10,474 nucleotides of DNA from Candidatus Omnitrophota bacterium (lineage in GTDB: Bacteria > Omnitrophota > Gorgyraeia > Gygaellales > Profunditerraquicolaceae). Position numbers and translations under genes: made by a program. This document shows positions 1-6,974 of this stretch, in pieces. The stretch's first letter is position 1, and every line of letters begins with the position of its first letter. The stretch lies in the NCBI GenBank assembly GCA_026387255.1, contig JAPLMA010000098.1, positions 1 to 10,474 of the forward strand, given 5' to 3'. Under the pieces are notes generated by a model, which saw nothing but the letters and a program-made list of their open reading frames with translations, did not search any database and was not told the origin of the DNA.

Positions 1-1
1 C

Positions 2-454
2 TATCAGGTGGTACGCAATCCGATGTATTTGGGGATATTTTTAATTGGCTTGGGGGTAGTCTTGGCGGTATTCCGGTGGTGGGCAGCTGTAGTTTTTGCC
101 GTAGTTTTTATCATGCGCTATATTTTACTTATTTATCAGGAAGAAAAAAAGTTGCGCCTAATGTTTCCGCAGGCCTATCCGGAGTATTGCCGCAAAGTCC
201 CCCGGCTTTTTCCCGCATTATCCAGTATTATTAAGTTGGAAATTAGCGAATATTTGCCGATCAGGATAAGCTGGTTTAAAAAAGAAATTGGTTCGATCAT
301 AACGCTACTTTTACTTACTTTGATAGTATGGTCTTGGGAGAAGATTACTCAAGAAGGAATGGGGGGTTATTTTCAACAATCCGCGTGGATATTTTTGATA
401 TTTATTTTATTTACAGTTTTTGTATTTTTGCTTAATAACCGGCGATCTAAATAA
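2..454 (+). CDS. Membrane protein methyltransferase of the isoprenylcysteine/phospholipid methyltransferase type (5' end outside window)
   Basis: Probably an S-adenosylmethionine-dependent methyltransferase embedded in the membrane; the substrate (protein cysteine, lipid or other) cannot be told. The reading frame is open to the window edge and reads YQVVRNPMYLG from base 2. This matches the conserved RNPMY block of the ICMT/PEMT superfamily, which normally lies well inside the protein, so the GTG at position 8 is not the true start. The matching C-terminal block follows as EEKKLRLMFPQAYPEYCRKVPR, with the usual spaced acidic residues and a final VPR-type motif; these two blocks bind the cofactor in the family. 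After them comes an extra tail of about 75 residues with two more hydrophobic segments, which is longer than most short family members. The stop lies 7 nt before pyrK, so it is probably cotranscribed with it. The family call is secure; the substrate is unknown. Confidence 0.8.
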   Translation, partial: YQVVRNPMYLGIFLIGLGVVLAVFRWWAAVVFAVVFIMRYILLIYQEEKKLRLMFPQAYPEYCRKVPRLFPALSSIIKLEISEYLPIRISWFKKEIGSIITLLLLTLIVWSWEKITQEGMGGYFQQSAWIFLIFILFTVFVFLLNNRRSK

Positions 455-461
455 GATAAAA

Positions 462-1298
462 ATGGCGCAAATTAAAGTTAAAATAATTTCTAATAGCAGG
501 GTGAGCGGGAATTATCGGCATTTAGAATTTGAGTCTGGTTTAATCGCTAAACATGCTATTGCCGGGCAATTTGTAAATATCAAAGTGGTCGATGGCTGGG
601 AGCCGCTGTTAAGAAGGCCACTCAGTATTCATTCGGTTAAGGGGCAAAAAGTTAAAGTTATTTATGAAATTCTCGGGAAAGGCACGCAGATTTTATCGAC
701 CAGGAAACCAGGTGAATTTTTAGATATCCTTGGCCCCTTGGGTAACGGATTTAATTCTCTATCACCTAACACCCATCACCTAACACCTATTCTGATTGCC
801 GGGGGGATTGGGGTTGCGCCTCTGGTTTTTTTGGCGGAAAAGTTAAAATTAAGTAAGCCCTTAGTTTTAATTGGAGCTATGTCCAAGAAACAGATTCTTT
901 GTCTGCAGGAATTTAAGGCTTTGGGTTGCACGGTTGAATTAGCTACTGATGATGGTTCTGTTGGGTTTAAGGGTCGGGTTACGGATTTGTTAAGAATTGT
1001 TTTGGAACAGACCCCATTAGAAACAAGACAGAAGAGCCGCTCCGCGGTTACCTCCGGCAACCTGTTTCTAACGGGGCAAGCTAAGCGAGTAGAATTATTT
1101 TCTTGCGGACCGCATCCAATGTTAAAAGCAGTTGCTCAGATTGCTGGTGAGCATAAAATTAATGCGCAGCTTTCTTTAGAGGAGCATATGGCTTGCGGGA
1201 TAGGAGCTTGTTTAGGCTGCGTGGTGGCGACTAAATCCGGCTATAAAACTGTTTGTAAAGATGGCCCGGTTTTTTCTAGCGAGGAACTAGTATGGTAA
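462..1298 (+). CDS. pyrK: Dihydroorotate dehydrogenase B, electron transfer subunit
   Basis: The FAD and [2Fe-2S] subunit that carries electrons from the PyrD FMN site to NAD+ in pyrimidine synthesis; cytoplasmic, working as a PyrD2PyrK2 complex. The 278-residue protein shows an N-terminal ferredoxin-reductase barrel with the flavin motif RRPLSIH, the nucleotide-binding turn AGGIGVAPL, the SCGPHPML motif, and a C-terminal iron-sulfur loop with Cys245, Cys250, Cys253 and Cys265. I chose the ATG at 462, which gives MAQIKVKII, the normal family start. The frame is open further upstream to 420, but that would add 14 residues inside the previous gene. No strong ribosome site is visible. It is slightly long for PyrK (usually about 240 to 265 residues) because of two loop expansions: residues 100 to 109, encoded by a 14-bp tandem repeat, and about 184 to 205, encoded by a palindromic element. 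The last 7 nt overlap pyrD. Confidence 0.95.
   Translation: MAQIKVKIISNSRVSGNYRHLEFESGLIAKHAIAGQFVNIKVVDGWEPLLRRPLSIHSVKGQKVKVIYEILGKGTQILSTRKPGEFLDILGPLGNGFNSLSPNTHHLTPILIAGGIGVAPLVFLAEKLKLSKPLVLIGAMSKKQILCLQEFKALGCTVELATDDGSVGFKGRVTDLLRIVLEQTPLETRQKSRSAVTSGNLFLTGQAKRVELFSCGPHPMLKAVAQIAGEHKINAQLSLEEHMACGIGACLGCVVATKSGYKTVCKDGPVFSSEELVW
761..788 (+). repeat. 14-bp tandem repeat inside pyrK (two copies)
   Basis: Two adjacent 14-bp copies, ATCACCTAACACCC and ATCACCTAACACCT, differ only at the last base. Because 14 is not a multiple of 3, the copies are read in different frames, giving about SPNT and then HHLTP (residues 101 to 109). They fall in the loop between the LGNGF block and the NAD-binding AGGIGVAP block, where PyrK proteins vary in length. 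This looks like a local duplication or inserted simple repeat tolerated in a surface loop. Confidence 0.75.
1012..1076 (+). repeat. Palindromic element inserted in frame in pyrK
   Basis: The arms are CCCCATTAGAAACA (1012-1025) and TGTTTCTAACGGGG (1063-1076), inverted repeats of 14 bp with 13 matches. Between them lie two smaller hairpins: CCGC-TCC-GCGG (1038-1048), then GGTTACC-TCC-GGCAACC (1046-1062, one mismatched pair), which overlaps it by three bases. The element encodes about residues 184 to 205, between the VTDLL helix and the ELFSCGPHPM strand, where PyrK normally has only a short turn. An outer inverted repeat holding two small hairpins is typical of small non-autonomous palindromic elements. 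Insertion in frame in a housekeeping gene recalls the Rickettsia palindromic elements, although I see no sequence relation to them. Confidence 0.65.
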
Positions 1299-2227
1299 AA
1301 CAGATGAAGCCAAATTTAAATGTAAAAATAGGGAATTTAGATTTGAAAAATCCGGTCATGGTGGCCTCGGGGACCTTTGGTTATGCGCGGGAGTTTGAGG
1401 ATTTTATGGATTTAAAAAAATTGGGCGCGATTGTTACTAAAACAATTACGCTTAAGGCGCGTCAAGGAAATCTTACCCCGCGTACCTGTGAAACCCCTGC
1501 TGGCATGCTTAATTCTATCGGCCTGGAGAATCCGGGTATTGATAAATTTATTCAGGAGAAACTTCCTTTCTTGCGGAAACTAGGTATTCCGGTGATTGTC
1601 AGTATTGCCGCCGAGGAAACTCCGAATGAATTTGCTATTTTAGTTAAAAGATTGGATCAAATTTCCGAAGTATCCGCGATGGAATTAAATATCTCCTGTC
1701 CTAACCTACAGAAGAATAAACTGATTTCTCAGGATGTCAAGGATACCTTAGAATTAGTCAGCGTAGTACGCAAACTTACGTCAAAATGTTTAATTGCTAA
1801 ATTGTCGCCGAGTGTGACTTCGATTACGCAGATCGCTTTGGCTGCGCAGAGTGGGGGTGCGGATGCAGTAGCCTTAATTAATACGCTGGGGGGTATGAGT
1901 ATTGATGTGCATAAACGCACTCCTAAATTAGGCGCTTGGGTGGGCGGTTTAAGCGGCCCGGCAATCAGGCCAATAGCGGTGAAGATGGTTTGGGAGGCGT
2001 ATAATAAGATTAAGATTCCCATTATTGGTATGGGTGGTATAATGGACACCGAAAGTGCTTTAGAATTTTTTATTGCCGGAGCCACGGCGATCAGTGTGGG
2101 AACAGCAAATTTTATTAATCCTCAAACTAGCCAAGAGATAATTACTGGTTTAGAGCAGTATATGCTAAAAAACAATATGCAGAATTTAAGTGCCCTTACC
2201 GGAAGATTAAAAGCATGCAAAGCTTAA
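1292..2227 (+). CDS. pyrD: Dihydroorotate dehydrogenase B, catalytic subunit
   Basis: Oxidises dihydroorotate to orotate at an FMN in a TIM barrel and passes electrons to PyrK. The 311-residue length is normal for class 1B. Visible family blocks are the N-terminal NPVMVASGTFGYAREF, TPRTCETPAGMLNSIGLENPG, the catalytic-cysteine motif NISCPN (Cys136; class 1 enzymes use Cys, class 2 Ser), AKLSPSV, NTLGGMSID, GGLSGPAI and the phosphate-binding GMGGIMDTESALEF ... SVGTANF. The start at 1292 is preceded by a GAGG ribosome site at 1281-1284 with 7-nt spacing. An alternative ATG four codons on (1304) is less favoured. It overlaps pyrK by 7 nt and pyrF by 13 nt, implying coupled translation. The adjacent pyrK supports the NAD-linked 1B class. 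Confidence 0.96.
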   Translation: MVKQMKPNLNVKIGNLDLKNPVMVASGTFGYAREFEDFMDLKKLGAIVTKTITLKARQGNLTPRTCETPAGMLNSIGLENPGIDKFIQEKLPFLRKLGIPVIVSIAAEETPNEFAILVKRLDQISEVSAMELNISCPNLQKNKLISQDVKDTLELVSVVRKLTSKCLIAKLSPSVTSITQIALAAQSGGADAVALINTLGGMSIDVHKRTPKLGAWVGGLSGPAIRPIAVKMVWEAYNKIKIPIIGMGGIMDTESALEFFIAGATAISVGTANFINPQTSQEIITGLEQYMLKNNMQNLSALTGRLKACKA

Positions 2228-2910
2228 ACAAGGCTCAGATCATACTCGCCTTAGATGTAGATACGTTCAAAGAGGCCAAGGATTTTGTGGATAAGCTTTA
2301 TCCTAAAATCAAGATTTTTAAAGTAGGAAGCCATCTTTTTACTGCTTACGGGCCTAAAATTATTGAGTTGCTGCATAAAAAAGGCGCGCAAGTTTTTTTG
2401 GATCTCAAATATTTTGATATTCCGAATACCGTGGCTAGCGCGGTAGCCGCAGCGGTAGAACTTAAGGTAAAGATGCTTACTTTACATATCTCCGGCGGCC
2501 AAGAAATGCTAGGGGCAGCAGTATCTGCGGCCAGTCGTCAAGCAAAAGCTCTTAAAATAACTAGGCCCTTGCTGATTGGGGTTACAGTTTTAACCAGCCA
2601 AATGGCTAAAGCCGGGGAAGTTTTAGCTTTAGCCAAACAAGGCCTCGCCAGCGGGTTGGATGGCGTGGTTTGTTCTGCACAGGAAGCATTAGTTTTACGG
2701 CGGAAAATAAAAAAGAATTTTGTAATGGTTACTCCGGGAATTAGGCCGGATAATTCGGGTAAGGATGATCAGAAAAGAACAGCAACAGTGAGTGAGGCAA
2801 TTAAGGCCGGAAGTAATTTTTTAGTCATTGGCCGGCCGATTTTAAAAGCGGCTGACCCGGAATTACAAACAGAAGAACTATTAGGAGAATTATATGGCGC
2901 AGGAAGTTAA
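2215..2910 (+). CDS. pyrF: Orotidine 5'-phosphate decarboxylase
   Basis: Converts OMP to UMP, the last step of de novo pyrimidine synthesis; a soluble TIM-barrel dimer. The 231 residues match the short bacterial PyrF type. Catalytic and binding residues are recognisable: Asp14 in LALDVD, Lys36 in FKVGSHLF, the catalytic cluster LDLKYFDIPNTV with Asp63, Lys65 and Asp68, then LTLHISGG, the phosphate-binding TPGIRP, and IGRPI near the end. The start ATG lies inside the end of pyrD (13-nt overlap) and the end runs 17 nt into atpE, whose ribosome site therefore lies within pyrF coding sequence. pyrE (orotate phosphoribosyltransferase), which would act between PyrD and PyrF, is not in this window. 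Confidence 0.96.
   Translation: MQSLNKAQIILALDVDTFKEAKDFVDKLYPKIKIFKVGSHLFTAYGPKIIELLHKKGAQVFLDLKYFDIPNTVASAVAAAVELKVKMLTLHISGGQEMLGAAVSAASRQAKALKITRPLLIGVTVLTSQMAKAGEVLALAKQGLASGLDGVVCSAQEALVLRRKIKKNFVMVTPGIRPDNSGKDDQKRTATVSEAIKAGSNFLVIGRPILKAADPELQTEELLGELYGAGS
2883..2887 (+). promoter_or_regulatory. Ribosome binding site of atpE, inside pyrF
   Basis: AGGAG lies 6 nt before the atpE ATG at 2894, inside the last codons of pyrF. This is one of the few good Shine-Dalgarno sites in the run and fixes the atpE start. It also means translation of the ATPase genes begins within the pyrimidine genes. Confidence 0.75.
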
Positions 2911-3496
2911 AGATTTAATCGCTAAGATTCAGCAGGAAGGAATTCAGGTAGCCCAAACGCAAGCTGCGCAAATAAAAGCGCAAGCTGATGGCGTAGCTTT
3001 AAAAATAATTTCAGAGGCAAAAATCCAGGCTCAAAAAATTATTGAGCAGGCAAATAATCAGGCAAAAAAGTTAGATGATTCTACCCAGGCTGTTTTAAAA
3101 CAGGCGGGCCGGGATCTATTGATCAGTTTAAGGCAAGAGATTATCTCTATGCTGGATCGGTTAATTAAGTTGGATCTGCGGCAGGCTTTGCCGGCCGAAG
3201 AATTATCGGAAATCATCGCTGCTTTAATTAAAAATGCCCCGCTTTCTTTAGGGAGTCAGATCGTTGTTTCTTTAAATAAACTTGATCAGGATAAGTTAGA
3301 GCAAGGGTTTTTAAAGCAGCTGATCCAGGCAACCAAGAAAGAAATAATTTTAAAATCTGCGGAGGGGATTGATAGTGGTTTTGTGATTAGCTTTGATGCT
3401 GGTAAGTCTATTTTTGATTTTAGCGGCCAAGCCCTGAGTGATTATATCTCTGGCTGCCTCAGGCCGCAATTAAGCAAAATTTTGGACTCCAAATAA
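2894..3496 (+). CDS. atpE: V-type ATP synthase subunit E (peripheral stalk)
   Basis: Peripheral stalk subunit that holds the A3B3 head against the membrane part. The 200-residue length is normal. Residues 1 to about 85 are a long charged, Ala/Gln/Lys-rich helix (AQIKAQADGVALKIISEAKIQAQ and similar), as expected for the coiled-coil half. The C-terminal part is a compact domain with ILKSAEGIDSGFVISF, resembling the family's conserved region near a GGF/GGV turn. Identity rests on this architecture plus its place as first gene of an E, DUF2764, A, B, D, I, K cluster. No separate gene for the partner subunit G/H is visible in the window. Confidence 0.85.
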   Translation: MAQEVKDLIAKIQQEGIQVAQTQAAQIKAQADGVALKIISEAKIQAQKIIEQANNQAKKLDDSTQAVLKQAGRDLLISLRQEIISMLDRLIKLDLRQALPAEELSEIIAALIKNAPLSLGSQIVVSLNKLDQDKLEQGFLKQLIQATKKEIILKSAEGIDSGFVISFDAGKSIFDFSGQALSDYISGCLRPQLSKILDSK

Positions 3497-4021
3497 ATGT
3501 CCGCTTATTATACATATTTGATCTCTAGTTTACCGATGCTTAATTTTTTCGCGAGAGCGCCATTTAGTTTAGAAGATTTTTTTACCAAATGTAAGAATTT
3601 AATACCGGAAAAAGAATTCGAAATTTTGCGCAGTGTTTGCGGGCAAGATAGCTATTCTTTAGGTATTCAGAATATTGATAGCTTAAGGCAATGGGCTAAT
3701 TTCGAGATCGCCCTGCGAAATGAATTGGTGCGCGCCAGAGCTGGCCGTAAAAAAATTGATCCTTTAAAATTCCTGCGTTTTCCGGATTCAGCGCAGGCTG
3801 AAATTAGCCATCTGGCGATGATTGCTTATCGTAGTACTTCAATATTGGAAGCGGAAAAGGTTTTGGATCAGGGTAGATGGAATTTTCTGGAGGCTTTAAG
3901 TTTTGGCCATTATTTTGATTTTGATTGTTTATTAGTTTATGGGTTGAAACTTAAAATTTTAGAGCGTTGGGAGAAAATACAAAAAGCAGATAAGGAACAT
4001 TTATTGAACGCAGTAGTTTAA
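3497..4021 (+). CDS. DUF2764 family protein, V-type ATPase operon associated
   Basis: A 174-residue soluble protein starting MSAYYTYLISSLPML, the typical opening of DUF2764 proteins found between atpE and atpA in Chlamydiae and Bacteroidetes. It has no signal peptide or membrane segment and looks mainly helical. The N-terminal SLPML and the LEDFFTKCKNLIP block, followed by a WANFEIALRNELVRARA helix, fit the family. Its biochemical role is not established. Because these operons lack a recognisable subunit C gene, it may replace the socket subunit that joins the central shaft to the rotor ring; this is inference from gene position. The ATG follows the atpE stop directly with no Shine-Dalgarno site, so translation is probably coupled. 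Confidence 0.75.
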   Translation: MSAYYTYLISSLPMLNFFARAPFSLEDFFTKCKNLIPEKEFEILRSVCGQDSYSLGIQNIDSLRQWANFEIALRNELVRARAGRKKIDPLKFLRFPDSAQAEISHLAMIAYRSTSILEAEKVLDQGRWNFLEALSFGHYFDFDCLLVYGLKLKILERWEKIQKADKEHLLNAVV

Positions 4022-4035
4022 AAAATAAATTTACT

Positions 4036-5676
4036 ATGGAAAAAATAAGAATCGGGCAAGTAATTAAAGTTAATGCCAATATGGTTACGGTTGAGGTTGC
4101 CGGGCAAATCATCCAAAATGAGGTAGCTTATATTGTTCATGGACAGGAGCGCTTAAAAGCCGAAGTGATTCGTGTGCGCCAAAACCGGGCGGAGATGCAG
4201 GTTTATGAAAGCACTCAGGGTTTAAAGGCGGGAGATGTTGTGGAGCTGAGCGGCGAACTTTTGTCCGTAGAGCTTGGCCCTGGATTACTCGGTCAGATCT
4301 TTGATGGTTTGCAGAATCCTCTTCCGGCATTAGCTGAAAAATGTGGTTTTTTTCTCAAAAGGGGAGTTTATCTTGAAGCCTTGCCCGACGAAACGCAGTG
4401 GGATTTTACGCCGCTGGTGGAGCCGGGGAAAAAGGTTTTGGCAGGCAGTTGGTTAGGTTTTGTGCCGGAGAAAATTTTTAAACATTATATTATGGTTCCT
4501 TTTGCGCTGGGTGGTAGCTTAGAAGTGGTAAACATCGCTACACCGGGCAAGTATAATTTAAAACAGGTAATTGCCCAACTTAGAGATAGTGTCGGAGGAT
4601 TGCACGATGTCTTTTTGCAGCAGATCTGGCCGGTAAAGATACCCATCCAAGCCTATGCGGAAAAATTAAGGCCGACTGAGCCATTAGTTACAAAAATGCG
4701 CCTGATTGATTCATTATTTCCGGTTAACCGCGGGGGAACTTATTGTATTCCCGTTGTGGAAACATTAAAAACTTTTCCCGAATTATTAGATCCGCGTACG
4801 CATAAGCCTTTAATTGATCGCACGGTCATTATTTGTAATACCAGTTCTATGCCGGTGGCTGCCCGTGAATCCAGTGTTTATACGGCAGTAACCATCGCGG
4901 AATATTATCGCCAGATGGGGTTAAATATTTTATTGCTGGCTGATTCGACTTCGCGTTGGGCGCAGGCGATGCGCGAAATGAGCGGCCGCCTGGAAGAGAT
5001 TCCGGGAGAAGAAGCTTTTCCGGCATATTTGGAATCCCGGATTGCTTCTTTTTATGAGCGCGCCGGAGTAGTCAGGTTGCAGACAGGCGCGACCGGCTCA
5101 GTAACGATTGGTGGAGCGGTAAGCCCGGCCGGAGGGAACTTTGAAGAACCAGTGACTCAGGCCACCCTCAAAGTTGTGGGTGCTTTTCATGGGCTTTCCC
5201 GCGAACGTTCAGATGCCAGAAAATATCCGGCCATTGATCCATTGATCAGCTGGAGTAAATACACGGGCTTCGTTAATCCTGAATACAAAGAAAAATGCCA
5301 TTCTATTTTGCAGCGCAGTAACGAAATTGCCCAAATGATGAAAGTTATCGGAGAAGAAGGGACCTCCTTGAAGGATTATATTGAATATCTTAAGGGAGAT
5401 TTTTTTGATTTTGTTTATTTACAACAAAATGCTTTTGACTTGATAGATGAGGCGACCTCCAAAGAAAGGCAGATTTATCTGCTGGAATTTATTTGCGCGA
5501 TATTAGATGCGCAATATAACTTGGAAGATAAGGCCAGCGCCCTGCATTTTTTTCAAAGTTTACGTCAGCTTATGCGTACCTGGAATTCTGCTGAATATAA
5601 TAGTAGTGAGTTTAAAACAATTGAATCTCAGATTTCAATGTTTTTAGAAACTAAATTGATGAAGAAAGATAGATAA
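4036..5676 (+). CDS. atpA: V-type ATP synthase subunit A lacking the P-loop segment
   Basis: Normally the catalytic nucleotide-binding subunit of the V1/A1 head. Family landmarks are in order: an N-terminal beta barrel (residues 1 to 70), SVELGPGLLGQIFDGLQNPL, the bulge or non-homologous region (about 110 to 200), LRPTEPLVTKMRLIDSLFPV, GGTYCIP (233 to 239), ERTV-like DRTVIICNTSSMPVAARE, Walker B LLLAD (299 to 303) followed by STSRWAQAMREMSGRLEE, GSVTIGGAVSPAGGNF (about 354 to 370) and a helical C-terminus. Pro239 is followed directly by VVETLKTFPELLDP. The usual GPFGxGKT P-loop and the next stretch to the GER(x)GE catalytic-glutamate motif, about 35 residues, are missing, and no GK[ST] occurs elsewhere. 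The 546 residues compare with the usual 580 to 600. The frame is intact, so this is an in-frame deletion. It has no clear ribosome site and starts 14 nt after the DUF2764 stop. Confidence 0.93.
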   Translation: MEKIRIGQVIKVNANMVTVEVAGQIIQNEVAYIVHGQERLKAEVIRVRQNRAEMQVYESTQGLKAGDVVELSGELLSVELGPGLLGQIFDGLQNPLPALAEKCGFFLKRGVYLEALPDETQWDFTPLVEPGKKVLAGSWLGFVPEKIFKHYIMVPFALGGSLEVVNIATPGKYNLKQVIAQLRDSVGGLHDVFLQQIWPVKIPIQAYAEKLRPTEPLVTKMRLIDSLFPVNRGGTYCIPVVETLKTFPELLDPRTHKPLIDRTVIICNTSSMPVAARESSVYTAVTIAEYYRQMGLNILLLADSTSRWAQAMREMSGRLEEIPGEEAFPAYLESRIASFYERAGVVRLQTGATGSVTIGGAVSPAGGNFEEPVTQATLKVVGAFHGLSRERSDARKYPAIDPLISWSKYTGFVNPEYKEKCHSILQRSNEIAQMMKVIGEEGTSLKDYIEYLKGDFFDFVYLQQNAFDLIDEATSKERQIYLLEFICAILDAQYNLEDKASALHFFQSLRQLMRTWNSAEYNSSEFKTIESQISMFLETKLMKKDR

Positions 5677-5678
5677 TT

Positions 5679-6974
5679 ATGCAAAAAGCCTATACGAATA
5701 TTATTCAAATTGCCGGTGACGTGATTACGGTGGAAGCCGAAGGAGTAGGTTATTTAGATATTGCCCAAATTACTACCCGTCGTGGCGTATCCTTAGCTCA
5801 GGTGATTCGTATCGATTCTAAAAAAATATCTTTACAGGTTTTTGCGGGGACCCGCGGTATCGCTACAGGCGATAAAGTAAGATTTTTAGGTTATCCCATG
5901 CGCGTGGCTACCGGTGAGAATTTGCTGGGCCGTATATTTAACGGTAGCGGCGTGCCTTTAGATCATGGTCCGGTTCTTTCTGACGGCCTGATTGATATCG
6001 GCGCCCCATCGGTAAATCCGGTTAAGCGAATCATCCCGCATAAAATTATCCGCACAGGAATTCCGATGATTGATGTTTTTAATTCACTTGTCGAATCGCA
6101 GAAGTTGCCGATTTTTTCAATCGCCGGAGAGCCTTACAATGAACTCCTGGCGCGTATCGCCATCCAGGCAGAAGTGGATATTATTATTGTCGGAGGGATG
6201 GGTTTAAAATATGATGACTATCTTTTCTTTAAAGAGACCTTAAATGCGCACGGCGCGCTTTCCCGCTGCATATTTTTTATCCACACGGCAAGTGACCCGA
6301 CTGTAGAATGTTTACTGGTGCCGGATATTAGCCTGGCCGTGGCAGAGGATTTTGCCTTAAAGGGTAAGCGGGTGTTAGTTTTATTAACGGATATGACCAA
6401 TTTTGCTGATTCCTTAAAAGAAATCTCAATTACCATGGAACAGGTTCCTTCCAACCGCGGATATCCGGGTGATCTTTATAGCCAACTTGCCGCCAGATAC
6501 GAGAAAGCAGTTGATTTCCAAGGCGCTGGTTCAATTACGATTCTTTCTGCGACGACGATGCCCGGAGACGACGTTACGCATCCGGTCCCGGATAACACCG
6601 GATATATTACTGAAGGGCAATTTTATTTAAAAGCCGGGGTGATTGAGCCTTTTGGATCATTAAGCCGTTTAAAACAGCAGGTAAACGGAAAAACTCGAGC
6701 CGACCATCGTACGATCATGGACACGATGATCCAGCTTTTTGCCAGTTACCGGGAGACTCTGGAGAAACAATCTATGGGTTTTCAGATGAGCGCCTGGGAC
6801 GAGAAGCTGCTTAAATACGGCGAGCTTTTTGAAAAAAATATGATGTCGCTTAAAGTAAATATCCCCCTGGAAAAAGCCCTGGATTTAGGTTGGCAGATTC
6901 TTAGTGATTGTTTTACTTCCGAGGAAACCGGAATAAAACTTTCCATTGTCCAACAGTTCTGGCCGAAAAAATAA
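5679..6974 (+). CDS. atpB: V-type ATP synthase subunit B
   Basis: Non-catalytic nucleotide-binding subunit that alternates with A in the head. At 431 residues it is full length. Conserved blocks include GYPMRVATGENLLGRIFNGSG, IIRTGIPMIDVFNSLVESQKLPIFS, GEPYNELLARIAIQ (Gly150 onward, where the P-loop would be; no GKT, as normal for B), LVLLTDMTNFADSLKEIS, PSNRGYPGDLYSQLA, TMPGDDVTHPVPDNTGYITEGQ and SLSRL with Arg330, the arginine expected to reach into the A-subunit site. The form is closest to the chlamydial/Bacteroidetes type. It starts 2 nt after the atpA stop and its stop overlaps the atpD start by 1 nt (TAATG). No damage is seen, in contrast to atpA. Confidence 0.96.
   Translation: MQKAYTNIIQIAGDVITVEAEGVGYLDIAQITTRRGVSLAQVIRIDSKKISLQVFAGTRGIATGDKVRFLGYPMRVATGENLLGRIFNGSGVPLDHGPVLSDGLIDIGAPSVNPVKRIIPHKIIRTGIPMIDVFNSLVESQKLPIFSIAGEPYNELLARIAIQAEVDIIIVGGMGLKYDDYLFFKETLNAHGALSRCIFFIHTASDPTVECLLVPDISLAVAEDFALKGKRVLVLLTDMTNFADSLKEISITMEQVPSNRGYPGDLYSQLAARYEKAVDFQGAGSITILSATTMPGDDVTHPVPDNTGYITEGQFYLKAGVIEPFGSLSRLKQQVNGKTRADHRTIMDTMIQLFASYRETLEKQSMGFQMSAWDEKLLKYGELFEKNMMSLKVNIPLEKALDLGWQILSDCFTSEETGIKLSIVQQFWPKK

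Noticed and set aside
420..461. Upstream ATG extending PyrK by 14 residues
   Set aside because: It lies inside the methyltransferase gene and adds residues unlike PyrK; the ATG at 462 gives the normal N-terminus.
776..1060. Open frame of 94 codons on the - strand within pyrK
   Set aside because: It lies fully inside a well-supported gene, has no family features, and is a shadow of pyrK codon use. The other antisense frames (1729-2085, 4109-4330, 6218-6454, 8661-8924) were rejected for the same reason.
4741..4770. Intein or intron at the AtpA P-loop, a known intein site in V-ATPase A subunits
   Set aside because: There is no inserted sequence here. The P-loop region is absent rather than interrupted, and residues on both sides join without extra codons.
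6908..6973. Upstream ATG extending AtpD by 22 residues
   Set aside because: It overlaps the end of atpB; the ATG at 6974 in a TAATG overlap gives the conserved MAKIKLTKGELKRQRD start.
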